A stretch of 64,000 nucleotides of DNA from Alentia gelatinosa (GCA_950022655.1 OX465584.1:4039694-4103693), one strand, 5' to 3'; shown: positions 42,546 to 53,335, counted from the first letter of the stretch. Numbers and translations are program-made. The notes: generated by a model from the letters alone, not told the origin.

Positions 42546-42910
42546 GTAATCACCTAGGAGGGAGAAGTTCAGTTTTGATCAATATTAGCCGACAATTGAA
42601 TGTTTATAGGAATAGGGAAACCACATATTGGTGGGAATAAGTCAAAGTTACTCAATAAGGCTTGGAAAAATTACGCCTTGGGCAGATCCGGGTTACTGCC
42701 CAAGTTGAGGTTTACTGCCCAAGTTGACGTTCAGAGAAGTTCGGTTTTTATTGATATTATCCGGCAATTGAAGGTATATAGGAATAGGGAAACCACTACC
42801 GTGGGAATGAGTCAAAGTTACTCGGTAAGGCGTAGCCGCGAGCAGTAATTTTTCCAAGCCTTACCTCGTAACTCTGACTTATTCCCACTGGAACATAGTT
42901 TCCCTCTATT
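42546..42910. mobile_element. Duplicated hairpin element with GCCTTACC arms
   Basis: A segment with GAAGTTCAGTTTTGATCAAT, ATAGGAATAGGGAAACCAC and GTCAAAGTTACTC occurs twice (42560-42660, 42745-42830). The second copy continues into its inverted arm through the apex CGGTAAGGCGTAGCCGCGAG to CTTATTCCCACTGG. Between them are two ACTGCCCAAGTTGA repeats. Confidence 0.65.
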
Positions 42911-43009
42911 ATTAAAGATAGCCCTTGTACAAGGTACAGAAAAGGGTCTTCATTTACAAGCCTAGATTATTAAACGGGCCCCAGGATCGTTCCCTTTTCA
43001 CCACCACTA

Positions 43010-43422
43010 TTTTATCCTACCCCTAATATAAAACCCCATAGGCTTAACATTGACTTTCCGTATGCGCCCGTATGTCGCATACGGATAAAAAATCGCTCCT
43101 AGGAGCGTACATAAAATGGACCAATCAGAGAGCAGCAGCTGAAAGTAGTTCAAAGCGCCTTCAGAGCAGCAAGGAGAGCTATATGGAGGACTTCAGAAAG
43201 TTTTTATCATGTTTTTTGTTATTATCCTCACATAAAAATATCGTTCACAGGGGGTAGGATAAAATCAAAACCTTATTCGTTTTAATCTGGGCTCCCATAT
43301 GCGACTCCTGGAGTTTTGGCTCCGGATATCACTTGGCTCCGCCTCGTGATATCACTACGCCAAACTCCAGTCGTCGCATACGGGAGCCTAGATTAAAACT
43401 CATCCGGTTTTACGATAGTTCT
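43010..43422 (+). mobile_element. Foldback MITE family A, divergent copy 4
   Basis: The outer ends ATCCTACCCCTAATATAAAA and GGTTTTACGATAG and the hairpin arms GGAGTTTTGGCTCCGG / GCCAAACTCCAGTCGTCGC agree with family A. The apex is CACTTGGCTCCGCCTCGTG. The left third carries different sequence (AAATCGCTCCTAGGAGCG) in place of the small palindrome. Confidence 0.7.
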
Positions 43423-43677
43423 ACACCGTTCTGCTAACAATCACATTGTGGCAGTGCACAGAGACCGGTTCAGTTTGAAGCAGGCGCCATTAGCGGGGAG
43501 TTTGATTGTAGTCAGACTCGACTCACGCGAGTCTGCCTGCAGCACCAGGAAACCGAGACTTCTGTCTCCACAGACAAAGAGACGCGTGGACGACAAAGCT
43601 CAGTGATCATCAACGAGGCTGCGTGCGATAGGATCGTAATAACAGTCGTTATCCCTGACCCATCACGTACGCTATTG
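43423..43677. other. Anonymous spacer
   Basis: There is no gene. A perfect small stem GACTCGACTCACGCGAGTC lies near 43515-43535. Confidence 0.35.
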
Positions 43678-44420
43678 TATTATCCATCGTATACAAAGCC
43701 CCCATTGAGGATGTATGGTGACTCAGTAAACCACGACCCATTATATAAAACCTGTCAGATACCATAACTGTGGTATACGGATTCAAACCTGTGGTATACA
43801 GCCTCAAAACCATGATATACGGGAAAAATAGTCCCGTTTGCTATAGAGCAAAGAAATAGTCCCCATTGTTAGAGCGTGCTTGCACCGCTAAATACATCAT
43901 CTAGAGTTTAGAGCCAGGGTTAGAGTGGTCACATTGAACTTTCAGTGTGCATCCAGAAAGCTATCACTTCACTATCTGTGTGCTGTTCACTGTGATAGTG
44001 AGAACAGAGCAGGGAGCCAGTGTCTCAGGGTCTTAAAGGTGTGCCCAGCTGACCATGACCAATCACTCAAGACCGAAATCCTCATTGACCCACTGCTGTT
44101 TGATATGTTTTGATCCTAGACTCAGGCAGTTGGAGAAATGACAAGTTGACTGGGTGCAAGTGGGTTACAGAAAACTATCCATAGGCTAAATCTAACTCAA
44201 ACCTTTTAATTGTTATTCATTTATAATTGCACGCTCATTCATCTGTGATGAACATACTTTTGGCTCCTAGTTATACCCTTTACTATGGCAATTACTGGGT
44301 TTGATTTATTCAAGAAGATGGATAATAAATGCAACAAACGATGATTTTGTGGACAGGTAGCCGTAAACCACGAGGGGTTGACGCGTAGTAATACATCGAT
44401 TATTGTCTAAATATACCATG
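43678..44420 (+). mobile_element. Element family E, copy 3, interrupted by family F
   Basis: The left part (TATCCATCGTATACAAAG to AAATAGTCCCCATTGTTA) and the right part (TTATACCCTTTACTATGGCA to ATCGATTATTGTC) are continuous in copy 1. The right-hand hairpin is shortened: the apex region between GACGCGTAGTAATAC and ATCGATTATTG is deleted. Confidence 0.75.
43872..44270 (+). mobile_element. Element family F, copy 3, nested with TTA duplication
   Basis: GAGCGTGCTTGCACC to GCTCCTAG, 399 bp, flanked by TTA at 43869-43871 and 44271-44273. The uninterrupted family E copy has a single TTA at 16049-16051. This defines the exact ends of family F and shows that it transposed after family E. Confidence 0.9.
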
Positions 44421-44568
44421 CACATAATTTTAAAGGGTTACTGGAGAACTCGACCCGAAACTAACTGGACCCATGGGCATGCATCTACTTTAGTGCTCCT
44501 GTTGTGAAATGGTGATTAATATACTGTTTTGTCTCTTTATTAATATACTGTTTTGTCTCTTTTTCCAG
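44421..44568. other. Spacer with a 23-bp direct repeat
   Basis: CTGGAGAACTCGACCCGAAA (terminus of the block at 23334) occurs near 44445. ATTAATATACTGTTTTGTCT is directly duplicated just before the exon-like block. Confidence 0.5.
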
Positions 44569-44632
44569 GTAAGTGGACCTATCCTACTCTTGGAGGTTTT
44601 GATGATCCAGACACAAAAGAACGTGTATCAAG
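44569..44632 (+). other. Exon-like block, copy 2 of 2
   Basis: The block sits between TTTTTCCAG and GTAGGACA. It shares AAGTGGACCTATCCTAC and TTTGATGATCCAGACACA with 138-202. It is one base shorter, so its open frame differs (KWTYPTLGGFDDPDTKERVS in the frame beginning at its third base). Either frame could be original. Confidence 0.35.
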
Positions 44633-44654
44633 GTAGGACATGGTATGGGTCGGG

Positions 44655-45540
44655 GAGTTAGTCACCAGCAGCCGTCCTTACGGGGGTAGCTCGGCCACAG
44701 GAACCTGTCCTTAAAGGGTTAAAGTATTGGACTAGTAACCATAAGGTTGTGGGTTCAGGTCCCACTCCGGCCACGTTTCTCTTTCATCCCCAGCAGTGGT
44801 AGACTTACTGCTATATCAAAGGCCAGTCCTTCTCATACCATGTCTATGTGGTGTGGTGTGCAGCCACCTTTCCTTCATCCCCAGCAGTGGTAGATTTACT
44901 GCTATATCAAAGACCAGTCCTTCTCGTACCATGTCTATTTTGTGTGGTGTACAGCCACCTTTCTCCTTCATCCCCAGCAGTGGTACACTTACTGCTATAT
45001 CAAAGACCAGTCCATCTCATACCATGTCTATGTGGTGTGGTGTACAGCCACCTTTCTCCTTCATCCCCAGCAGTGGTACACTTACTGCTATATCAAAGAC
45101 CAGTCCATCTCATACCATGTCTATGTGGTGTGGTGTGCAGCCACCTTTCCTTCATCCCCAGCAGTGGTAGATTTACTGCTATATCAAAGACCAGTCCTTC
45201 TCGTACCATGTCTATTTTGTGTGGTGTACAGCCACCTTTCTCCTTCATCCCCAGCAGTGGTACACTTACTGCTATATCAAAGACCAGTCCATCTCATACC
45301 ATGTCTATGTGGTGTGGTGTACAGCCACCTTTCTCCTTCATCCCCAGCAGTGGTACACTCACTACTATATCAAAGACCAGTCCTTCTCATACCATGTCTA
45401 TGTGGTGTGGTGTACAGCCACCTTTCTCCTTCATCCCCAGCCGTGGTAGACTTCAGTGAATGTGTAGGGGTAAGATTTCTACCTAAATTCATTACATACA
45501 TTTGATTACCACCCTCGTGGTGTAAAAGCATTGGACCTTT
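44655..45540 (+). mobile_element. tRNA SINE with body expanded into a 92-93-bp array
   Basis: The head is disrupted (GGGAGTTAG, then an unrelated 60 bp, then GGACTAGTAACC and GTGGGTTCAGGTCCC). The body segment from CTTCATCCCCAGCAGTGGTA to ACCATGTCTATGTGGTGTGG is repeated about eight times at 92-93-bp spacing (44770-45455). The normal SINE 3' part (GTGTAGGGGTAAGATTTCTA) resumes after the last unit. The 124-203-codon frames reflect the 93-bp period. Confidence 0.85.
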
Positions 45541-45860
45541 GAATACCACACTCATTCAGGATACTGCATGACCCCCATAGTCACGCATATTTAAATGTTT
45601 ACTCTTTTCACCCCTGTAATCCCTGGTCCTCACACAAGTCGTTGAGGCGTTTACACCATTTGAATGATTATGCGTTTTACCTACACCGATGGAATATATC
45701 TTTACACCTGCATCCCTTTCCCAATTATTTCAACCCGATTTGATTTCACCGGTGGCCTAAAACATCGGTCGGCTGTGCCCGACAACACAATTTGGGGGAG
45801 GGAAATCGTTGCCTGAGTTTGTAATTTTGCTATTTAAACTTGCCAATATCCTATCGGGAA
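45541..45860. other. Anonymous spacer
   Basis: Nothing recognised. Confidence 0.3.
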
Positions 45861-45865
45861 ATACA

Positions 45866-45998
45866 CAATATTAACTGGTTTCAGATACAAGAGGTAGTAA
45901 TCTCCTCGGACTAGACGCGTAGTAATATCCGAACGATTGCGAGGTGATTACGTTGTCTAGTCCGAGACCAGTTTATATTGTATTTATTAACCATAGTT
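45866..45998. mobile_element. Hairpin MITE related to family D
   Basis: The outer arms ACTGGTTTCAGATACAAGAG / GAGACCAGTTTATATTG and apex GTAATATCCGAACGATTGCG are of family D. The middle arm is different: CTCCTCGGACTAGACGCG / TTGTCTAGTCCGAG. It is an arm-swapped variant. Confidence 0.65.
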
Positions 45999-46474
45999 AC
46001 GATGCTCTTCTTATACTTGACCGATGCGCCCTCTATCGTTGATAAAAAAATGTAGTTCCTAAATTGCCTCTGAGGTGGCAGTTAGTTTGAATCAGTTTGC
46101 CATGTTGGTTTTATACGCTCACCGGAGGATGGATTTAACACTAAAATACGGAGATAAAACAAGGTAAGAACCCGTTGAAAACTGTATTCTGACAATTTAT
46201 GGAGCTCGGGAGACACTGCCACAGATTAATTCACTAAACTTAAACTATTCTGTAGTTTACATTGATTGTGACGTTGTGTCATTTTCTGCTGCTGTCACTG
46301 CATCTATTAGTTCATGTTCGCCCGCTAGGGGCCCGATGGCGTTTTAGGAACTATTTCAAGTAATCTCCGGATTTTAGAGTCAGTAGATTACGGGCCTCAG
46401 TAATCTGGTAGCAAAATACTGACACCCGATGCTATTCCTATGGAGACTCCGTATTAGGTGGTTAATAATGTTTA
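45999..46474. other. Anonymous stretch
   Basis: Nothing recognised. Confidence 0.3.
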
Positions 46475-46772
46475 TCTCACCCCAGATATTTTTTCTCCAT
46501 AGACTTAACATTGGGAACTCGTATCTAACACCTATTAGATATATAGGAAAAATATCCAATGGGGGATAATGTCACAAATGTTAGTCCATTAGTCAATATT
46601 AAGGGTGAGATAAATTCAGAAACCCATTCAAGTTTAGGGTCAGAGCTCGATCCCATCTCATTTGAATCACATAGCAATTCACACGGCTTCGCCTTGTGAA
46701 TTACTAAGTGATTCAAACTCGATGGGATACGGGCTCAGACCCTAAACTTTCATGGATTTCCTCTATAGTAGA
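46475..46772 (-). mobile_element. Foldback MITE family B, copy 3
   Basis: TTATCTCACCCCAGATATTT, ACATTGGGAACTCGTATC, AGGGTGAGATAAATTCAGAA, TTTAGGGTCAGAGCTCGATC, apex CACACGGCTTCGCCTTGTG and the end TTTCATGGATTTCCTCTATA make this one of the most complete copies. Confidence 0.8.
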
Positions 46773-47470
46773 AGTTGGTCGGCGGTGCCAGATTCTAGAA
46801 TCGGTAGTCGAAATCGGTAGCTAGGTGTAAACTGGGCCTTAGTTGTACCCCAATCGCCAAGACACAAGTCTGCTGCTGTTCTGCAGAGATCAGACGACAT
46901 TGATTTTCCCGCTCTATTCGCTAAGCTGACTGGTGTGAGCTTGAAATGCCCATTGATTCAGCTTGGTCTTGGGTTCCTCCTCAAACCTGTCAGTCTAAAA
47001 GAAATGCTTAGAGAACCCGGCATGGCGTACTTGAGATCGAAGCGAACGTTCTCTTCTACTCCCACCTAATAACCATGAGTCGTGCGAACTGAGGACTCGA
47101 GTGATATCCCCTTTAAGAGCGCTCAATGCAGCTTTAAGGCTACAGGCACACTGCCCTTAAATCCTACTTTGTATTTCTGTTTATACAACTTTCTGTTTAA
47201 ACAACTTTCTTTCTTGCTGTAGGTCATTTTCGTTTGACATCATCCTTTTGGTTTACATAAATTCATGCTCACCAATAGACTGAACCCACCTTTTAGGGCC
47301 AAACCCCTGGCCGATTTCTTATGGGAAGGGAACACAAATTACTGAAGTCTTAGTAGGTGGCTGGTCTACTGGGGTGAACAGCAATAACCAATCTGTTCAC
47401 CCTCTTGGTCGCCTTGCCTCCTCGTGGTGCAGACCGGATATACTTGCACGCAAGCATAACAAAAGCGACT
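46773..47470. other. Anonymous stretch
   Basis: No gene or repeat is recognised. Confidence 0.3.
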
Positions 47471-47873
47471 GGGGTGGGGAGTTAGCTCAGTGGTAAAGAG
47501 CACTGGACTTGTAATCCCAAGGTTGTCAGACTTTGTTGATTGTAGTCCCACTGTAGCCACTTTTCTCCTTCATCCTCATCAGTGGTAGATTTACTGTTAT
47601 ATCAAAGGCCAACCCTTCTCATACCATTGCTATGTGGTGTAGTGTACAGCCACCTTTCTCCTTCATCCCAAGCAGTGGTAGACTTACTGCTATAACAAAG
47701 GCCAATTCTTCTCATACCATGTCTATGTGGTGAAGGAAGTAAAAGAACTCTCACCTCGGTAAATGTGTAGGGGTGAGATTTCTACCTACATTCATCTCAT
47801 AGATTCAGTCAAACCTAAAGTAAGTCTAATTGAACAAATTGGACGTTAAACTACACAAACAAACAAACAAATA
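47471..47873 (+). mobile_element. tRNA-derived SINE with body duplicated once
   Basis: The head GGGGAGTTAGCTCAGTGG, the anticodon loop CTTGTAA, a weak B box, then two copies of the body segment (CATCAGTGGTAGATTTACTG; AGCAGTGGTAGACTTACTGC), then the 3' part and an ACAAACAAAC tail. It is an intermediate between the single-body SINE at 8306 and the eight-unit array at 44770. Confidence 0.85.
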
Positions 47874-49090
47874 GTAGGCAGCTGGAAACCGCACTCATCC
47901 ATCGCAGTCTGACAGAATGTTGCTACTGTGTTGTACTGGTAGTGGCAGCTGGGTAATCCGGTAAGATAAACCTCACCTATTGAGGGTATCAGGTATGGGG
48001 ACTGAAAGACGGATTATTTGAATCACCAGTTGTGAAGAGCCAATTCAAATAGAGGTTGACCAGTATAGACAGCCAGAGAACTGAAAGGCATCGGCAACGA
48101 ATGCAAAATCACAGTTGGCATGCAGCCAACCGCAATACAGAAACTGTACTTCGTGACACTAGTGGCTGTATACTGCCTCTCCCTATTCATAGATACCAAG
48201 TGAACGTTTTCTCATTCATATAATTTTTTGCACTTTATTATATTCCTGTGCACTTTGATCTTTTACTAGCCGACCTCGGCTCCTACATCGTAAAAATCAT
48301 GTACGGTCTACTGTGCCGTATGTTGTTATACGGACCAGTTCCGCGTGTCTAAATTATGCTGCGAATGGCGATTAAAGGTAAATTTTCATGAATTTAGAAT
48401 ATTCAAGGTGTATGATAAAGGGAAAACCGACTAAACGCCCAGTCAGTTTTGTCACTATATCTACATTCCATGATACATTGTTTGATAGTCTTCATACATG
48501 TTAGAATATTCCTTGTATTCTCTATTGTATCTTTTTGAATTATCAATCTATTAGGGCTATTTGCATCCTTCTTTGGTGAACATCATCAACTCCAGTTAGT
48601 AACTCATCAATGTAGCCTGGAAGCTTTGCCTATTGTGAACCCATATTAGGCCAGGTAAGAGAAACTGAACCTGGATATAGGCTTTGTAGAGGGAACAGAG
48701 TGATTGCTAATTCTGCAATCATCCTCCAGGAATTTATATGATGGGGCCACTGAAGTCAGGGGACAAACTGCTGTTATCAGTTGTTATAATCCATTAATTA
48801 TTGTAAGATCAGGCTAAAGCCCCTCTACTAAGCCAGGGAAATATCGATAAATGGAATTTGGAAATCCAGGTCAACTATAGACTGTAGAACCGTCCCAAGG
48901 CGCTATTAACACTATGTAAGGAGGTCAGGGTGAAGGTCGTGGTTTGCTGTGAATGCAGTCATTGGCTGCTGGGTCATTCCATGCCTTCTATATTCCTTAT
49001 ATGGCAGTGAAGGTAGAGGGACATCTCCATGCAGCTTTGTATTGGTGGATAATAAACCATCTTTGTGGAGCCTTGCTCAGGATACTCCTC
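47874..49090. other. Anonymous stretch
   Basis: No gene is supported. The 128-codon frame at 48.95-49.34 kb crosses a repeat unit and an element border, so it is not a gene. Confidence 0.35.
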
Positions 49091-50405
49091 CACCATGACA
49101 GTCTACATCACCCTCACTTCTTAAAGGCATATCGGACAATTTTGGTTGAATATCAAAACCTATTTCTTTTTCATGAACATAATTCAAATATCGAGGGTCA
49201 CCATGCTAAATCTTTAATTAGAGGTCAATATTATGATAATTTTATAAAAGAATATAGGGAAATTCTAAGAAGTTATTTTTCACATAGTAAAACCCATGTC
49301 ATTTTCCACAGACTTTCACAGAATATAGTAGATGTATAGTACTATGTACTAAGGTTTAATAAAAAACATAGGTCACCGTCCTTGTTTTTGAAAGAAATGT
49401 AGAAAACAATATTTTTCAGTACATTTCTTATGTAAATCAAGTAAATGTAAATTGGCCTATTTTACCCATTAAAATTGGATAAACTGGACAAAACATTAAT
49501 TTTACTCATTTAGAACTAGAATGAAGCAGAAAGAGCCAATTTTGACTGATGATAGAAAATATCCAAAAATCACCAGTTGGCGCCTGCATGAATTGTGGGA
49601 TATCCCTATAAGTCTCTGACAAGGTCGCCATGACAGTCTACATCACCCTCACTCCTTCAGTCTGACAAGGTCACCATGACAGTCTACATCACCCTCACTC
49701 CTTCAGTCTCTGACAAGGTCGCCATGACAGTCTACATCGGCCTCACTCCTACAGTCTCTGACAAGGTCGCCATGACAGTCTACATCACCCTCACTCCTTC
49801 AGTCTCTGACAAGGTCGCCATGACAGTCTACATCACCCTCACTCCTTCAGTCTGACAAGGTCGCCATGACAGTCTACATCACCCTCACTCCTTCAGTCTG
49901 ACAAGGTCGCCATGACAGTCTATATCACCCTCACTCCTTTAGTCTGACATGGTCGCCATGACAGTCTACATCACCCTCACTCCTTCAGTCTCTGACAAGG
50001 TCGCCATGACAGTCTACATCACCCTCACTCCTTCAGTCTGACAAGGTCGCCATGACAGTCTACATCACCCTCACTCCTTCAGTCTCTGACAAGGTCGCCA
50101 TGACAGTCTATATCACCCTCACTCCTTTAGTCTGACAAGGTCGCCATGACAGTCTACATCACCCTCACTCCTTCAGTCTCTGACAAGGTCGCCATGACAG
50201 TCTACATCACCCTCACTCCTTCAGTCTGACAAGGTCGCCATGACAGTCTACATCACCCTCACTCCTTCAGTCTCTGACAAGGTCGCCATGACAGTCTACA
50301 TCACCCTCACTCCTTCAGTCTGACAAGGTCACCATGACAGTCTACATCACCCTCACTCCTTCAGTCTCTGACAAGGTCGCCATGACAGTCTACATCACCC
50401 TGCGG
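49091..50405. repeat. 44-47-bp minisatellite interrupted by an insertion
   Basis: One unit (CACCATGACAGTCTACATCA) at 49091-49120 is separated by a 490-bp insertion from 17 further units (49612-50402) of AAGGTCGCCATGACAGTCTA, CATCACCCTCACTCCTTCAG and TCTGAC or TCTCTGAC. The two spacer lengths alternate irregularly. Confidence 0.85.
49121..49611. mobile_element. Repeat family M, about 490 bp, inside a minisatellite
   Basis: The left end TTAAAGGCATATCGGACAAT and right end GAATTGTGGGATATCCCTAT are rough inverted repeats. The right end also carries CCAGTTGGCGCCTGCATG, the counterpart of ACAGTGGCGCCACC at 28838 and 38334. The surrounding minisatellite continues on both sides. Confidence 0.6.
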
Positions 50406-51100
50406 TGTCAAAAGGGGTTTAAAAATTTCAAACTTATCTCTACACATTTTTAATGCGTAAATGAATGCAGTAAAACGCCATAATACGTACAGAAGCGTAA
50501 ATAAGCGTTGATAAACGTACTAAAACGTTAAAGCAAAGTCAACAGATACGTCCGCAATGCATAGCTGATACGTGGTCCCCACCATCTCAAGTACGTAGTA
50601 AAGATGCCAGAATTTACGCCAGTGTGACTGGATTGCGTAGTAAAATGTAAGTGTGTTGGATTTGCCTAGCAAATACGCGGAACTTGTGTCCTTTCAAATA
50701 CGTAGAAGAAACTCCGTTTTTTACGCCAGTGTGGCTGGGGCATTATAGCCGCCGTTTTTTCCTCCATTTGCTCGGCGCGAAATGCCAGACGACATTTAAC
50801 AGTTCTCATGTTTTCCCGCCATTTCTCTCAAGGTCAACTTAATGTTATCACATGTCACCGACAGATGGCGTCTCGCCCGCTGGTTTCCGGCGTGTGGTCA
50901 TCAAGTACAGGCTCTGAGGCTAAAACTTGCCGAGCACCAGCCACACTAGTGACGTCAGAGTGACGTTGACCGGAAGCTGGGACGAAAATGGGTCAGACAG
51001 ACGCTCTCAACAGGTCTGGGATGCTGATTGCTTGAAAGGTCAATGGCGATCCAGCAGTCAGGAGAAATGCATGCAGCTCGGTTGAGTTGTCCTCAGGCTT
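50406..51100. other. Anonymous stretch with ACGTA-rich start
   Basis: From 50450 to 50640 the words TACGTA, AAACG and GCGTA recur irregularly (GTAAAACGCCATAATACGTA). No gene is supported. Confidence 0.35.
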
Positions 51101-51104
51101 TTTC

Positions 51105-51420
51105 GGTCCCCTCTCATAAGACCTCACACTCTCCAAGTGGTATTCTGTACAAGGTTCTCACTGCGCTCTATGGGAGAAGAATTCTGAACGAACTAGGCTT
51201 AGAGCCTTGAGAATCCACTGACACACAGTAACCCCGCTAGGTGGCATCATTGAGATTATAGGAATCTTTGGGTTGCATTGATGTACGTCTTTAGCACAGG
51301 AGGCAGGCCAGTGGATTCTCAAGGCTCTAATCCTAGTTCGTTAAGAATTCTTCTCCTATAGAGCATAGTGAGAGTACAGAATACCACTTAGAGAGTGTGA
51401 GAGCTTATGAGAGGGGTGAA
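51105..51420. repeat. Inverted repeat with 110-bp arms
   Basis: The left arm (CCCTCTCATAAGACCTCACA to TTGAGAATCCACTG) pairs with the right arm (CCAGTGGATTCTCAAGGCTC to GCTTATGAGAGG) at roughly nine of ten positions around an 80-bp loop. No other copy lies in the window, and the apex lacks the common foldback motif. Confidence 0.8.
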
Positions 51421-51649
51421 ATAGCTTTAGAATGTCCTTCCCTGGGAATGCCAATCTACGGCAGGACAATAACTTAAGACATCTTTCTGGTGGTTTTCAG
51501 TAAATATTCGATAGATTTCGATGAGTTTTTTTTAGGTTATATGTGGGATTAAGGAAAATAAAAATCTTGCTAGAAGACAAGAAAGAATTTTGGCAAATTT
51601 GGGAGGCTGCCTGCCGTAGGATATGTGTATTTTGCACTATGTATGTGTA

Positions 51650-52055
51650 ATAATCTCGTCTGCACCTCATTTGACTGCGACATAATTCACTCAGTGTCAC
51701 TTCGTGAATTACTCCGCAGGCAAACTCGGTGGAGTACTGAGTTATTTTCATATCATGAGTTTCTGAGAAACTCACGAGATGAGAATAACTTGGTTCATAC
51801 TGCAGTGAGTGAGTGGAGTAATTCACGAAGCGAGGCTGAGTGAATTACGTAGCGGTCAAACGAGGTTGAGTACGGACCAAGTTACTTTCGTGGAGTGGGT
51901 TTCTGATTTCATCTCGCCCTGTATAGCATTAGTAATTGATAAAATAAACCAAACTATTAGCCATTGAGTATTGGGTACACTACCTGCACGGCCGTGGAGT
52001 ATGAGTTTCTAACGTTAAGCCCATGGAGAAAAATACCAGGGTGAGACAACTTCTA
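51650..52055 (+). mobile_element. Foldback MITE family C, copy 3, complex
   Basis: Two consecutive hairpin cores occur: CATAATTCACTCAGTGTCAC...GTGAATTACTCCGC and GAGTAATTCACGAAGCGAGG...GTGAATTACGTAGC. Family C arms follow (GGTTGAGTACGGACCAAG) with the outer end CCATGGAGAAAAATACCAG. It looks like a tandem or rearranged pair. Confidence 0.65.
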
Positions 52056-52139
52056 TTACTTTACCTATAGGCGAATGTCTCACTCTTACTGACCAGTAGT
52101 ACAGATTCCGTTCGTCACTGACTGACGAATGAATATCCA

Positions 52140-52345
52140 TTCTACTGTTTAGTGAGTTGTAGAATGGCATTTTTAATGATTTCTAGTTATATAATAATTA
52201 AGAGACACAGTGAGTGTGACTGAATTGTATCTGTTCCTCGATATTTTGGTCAGAAAGTCTCACCTCGTTTGTCGAACTCGGTGAGTATTTCTGATCAAAA
52301 TATCTCTGAACAGATTCCATTCAGTCACACTAGCTATGTCTCTTT
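52140..52345. mobile_element. Hairpin with TCACCTCGTTTGTCGAACTCGGTGA-type apex
   Basis: The arms AGAGACACAGTGAGTGTGAC / GTCACACTAGCTATGTCTCT and CTCGATATTTTGGTCAGAAA / TTTCTGATCAAAATATCTCT are strongly paired around CTCACCTCGTTTG...CAAACTCGGTGAG-like sequence. Confidence 0.7.
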
Positions 52346-52349
52346 AATA

Positions 52350-52545
52350 TCATATATGGTCATAGGTATAATGATAAGACAAAACATGGTAACTGAGGCC
52401 GGAGGGATGGCCTTTCGGGGTCTTTTGTTCCATAAGATATGTCCCAACGCCGGATGTAGAGGGACATACTTTAAGGGATAAAAGGCAGAGAACGCCATCC
52501 CTACGGACTCAGTCACTACGTTTTTGTATCATTATGTAACTAGAT
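52350..52545. mobile_element. Second adjacent hairpin
   Basis: The arms GTAACTGAGGCCGGAGGGAT / CCATCCCTACGGACTCAGTC and TTTTGTTCCATAAGATATGT / ACATACTTTAAGGGATAAAA meet at ACGCCGGATGTAGAG. It follows the preceding hairpin without a gap, and the TATGTCTCT word recurs on its far side near 52608. Confidence 0.65.
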
Positions 52546-52616
52546 AACACCCAAAAATATCATTTTGTACGAATTATTAGAATTTATGCTGTCATACTAA
52601 CTATGTCTCTATATAG

Positions 52617-52905
52617 TAGCGTTTCACACGGAGGGTTAATATGACGGGGAGACTGTGTCGGCGCCATGCTGTACGCTGGGGATCAGACCCATCGTTAGTT
52701 CAATAATGGGTATATAGAAATAGCGTTTCACACGGAGGGTTAACATGACGGGGAGACTGTGTCGGCGCCATGCTGTACGCTGGAGATCAGACCCATCGTT
52801 AGTTCAATAATGGGTATATAGAAATAGCGTTTCACACGGAGGGTTAACATGACGGGGAGACTGTGTCGGCGCCATGCTGTACGCTGGGGATCAGACCCAT
52901 CGATC
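52617..52905. repeat. 104-bp tandem repeat, 2.8 units
   Basis: TAGCGTTTCACACGGAGGG begins units at 52617, 52721 and 52825. The units are almost identical (one TTAATATG / TTAACATG difference and one GGGGATC / GGAGATC), so this duplication is recent. Confidence 0.9.
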
Positions 52906-53134
52906 TCAGCTCATATTATATTTACAGTCTAAACACCACTCTACATTCATCTCCCGGCTCGGCCAATCCTCCCATGATCGAAAAGCATTGTCCTATATCA
53001 CACGTATCAAAGATCACTGCCGAGGTCAATAAAAATAATCTGGTGTCTGGAAGGGTAGGTAAACATACAGAATTCCCCATATCTGATTATTCATCGATGA
53101 TTCAAATAGCAGGAATTATGATTTATTATCAATG
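52906..53134. other. Anonymous spacer
   Basis: Nothing recognised. Confidence 0.3.
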
Positions 53135-53335
53135 AAATCTACTTCTCCATTTTCAGCAAAAAATATATTTTTCTTGTGTAGAATAATGATGATATAAACT
53201 GAGCCTCATTTACACCAATAAAACAGGGATAATAGCCTCCTCACAGCCCCTGAGCCCCACCTCATGTGTTTTCCATGTTTTCCAGGGCGAATTCCACAAA
53301 TTTGCTGTCTTACATGTAGCTGGATAAAAATAAAA
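53135..53335 (+). repeat. Dispersed repeat family N, copy 4
   Basis: TGAAATCTACTTCTCC, CTCATTTACACCAATAAAAC, GCCTCCTCACAG and TTTTCCATGTTTTCCAGGG. Confidence 0.55.

Noticed and set aside
44796..45505. Frames of 124-203 codons
   Set aside because: They are translations of the SINE-body array with its 93-bp period.
48953..49339. 128-codon frame
   Set aside because: It spans unique sequence, one minisatellite unit and the left part of an inserted element, so it cannot be an old gene.
49612..50402. CRISPR-like spacing of repeats
   Set aside because: The whole 44-47-bp unit is repeated. There are no unique spacers or cas genes.
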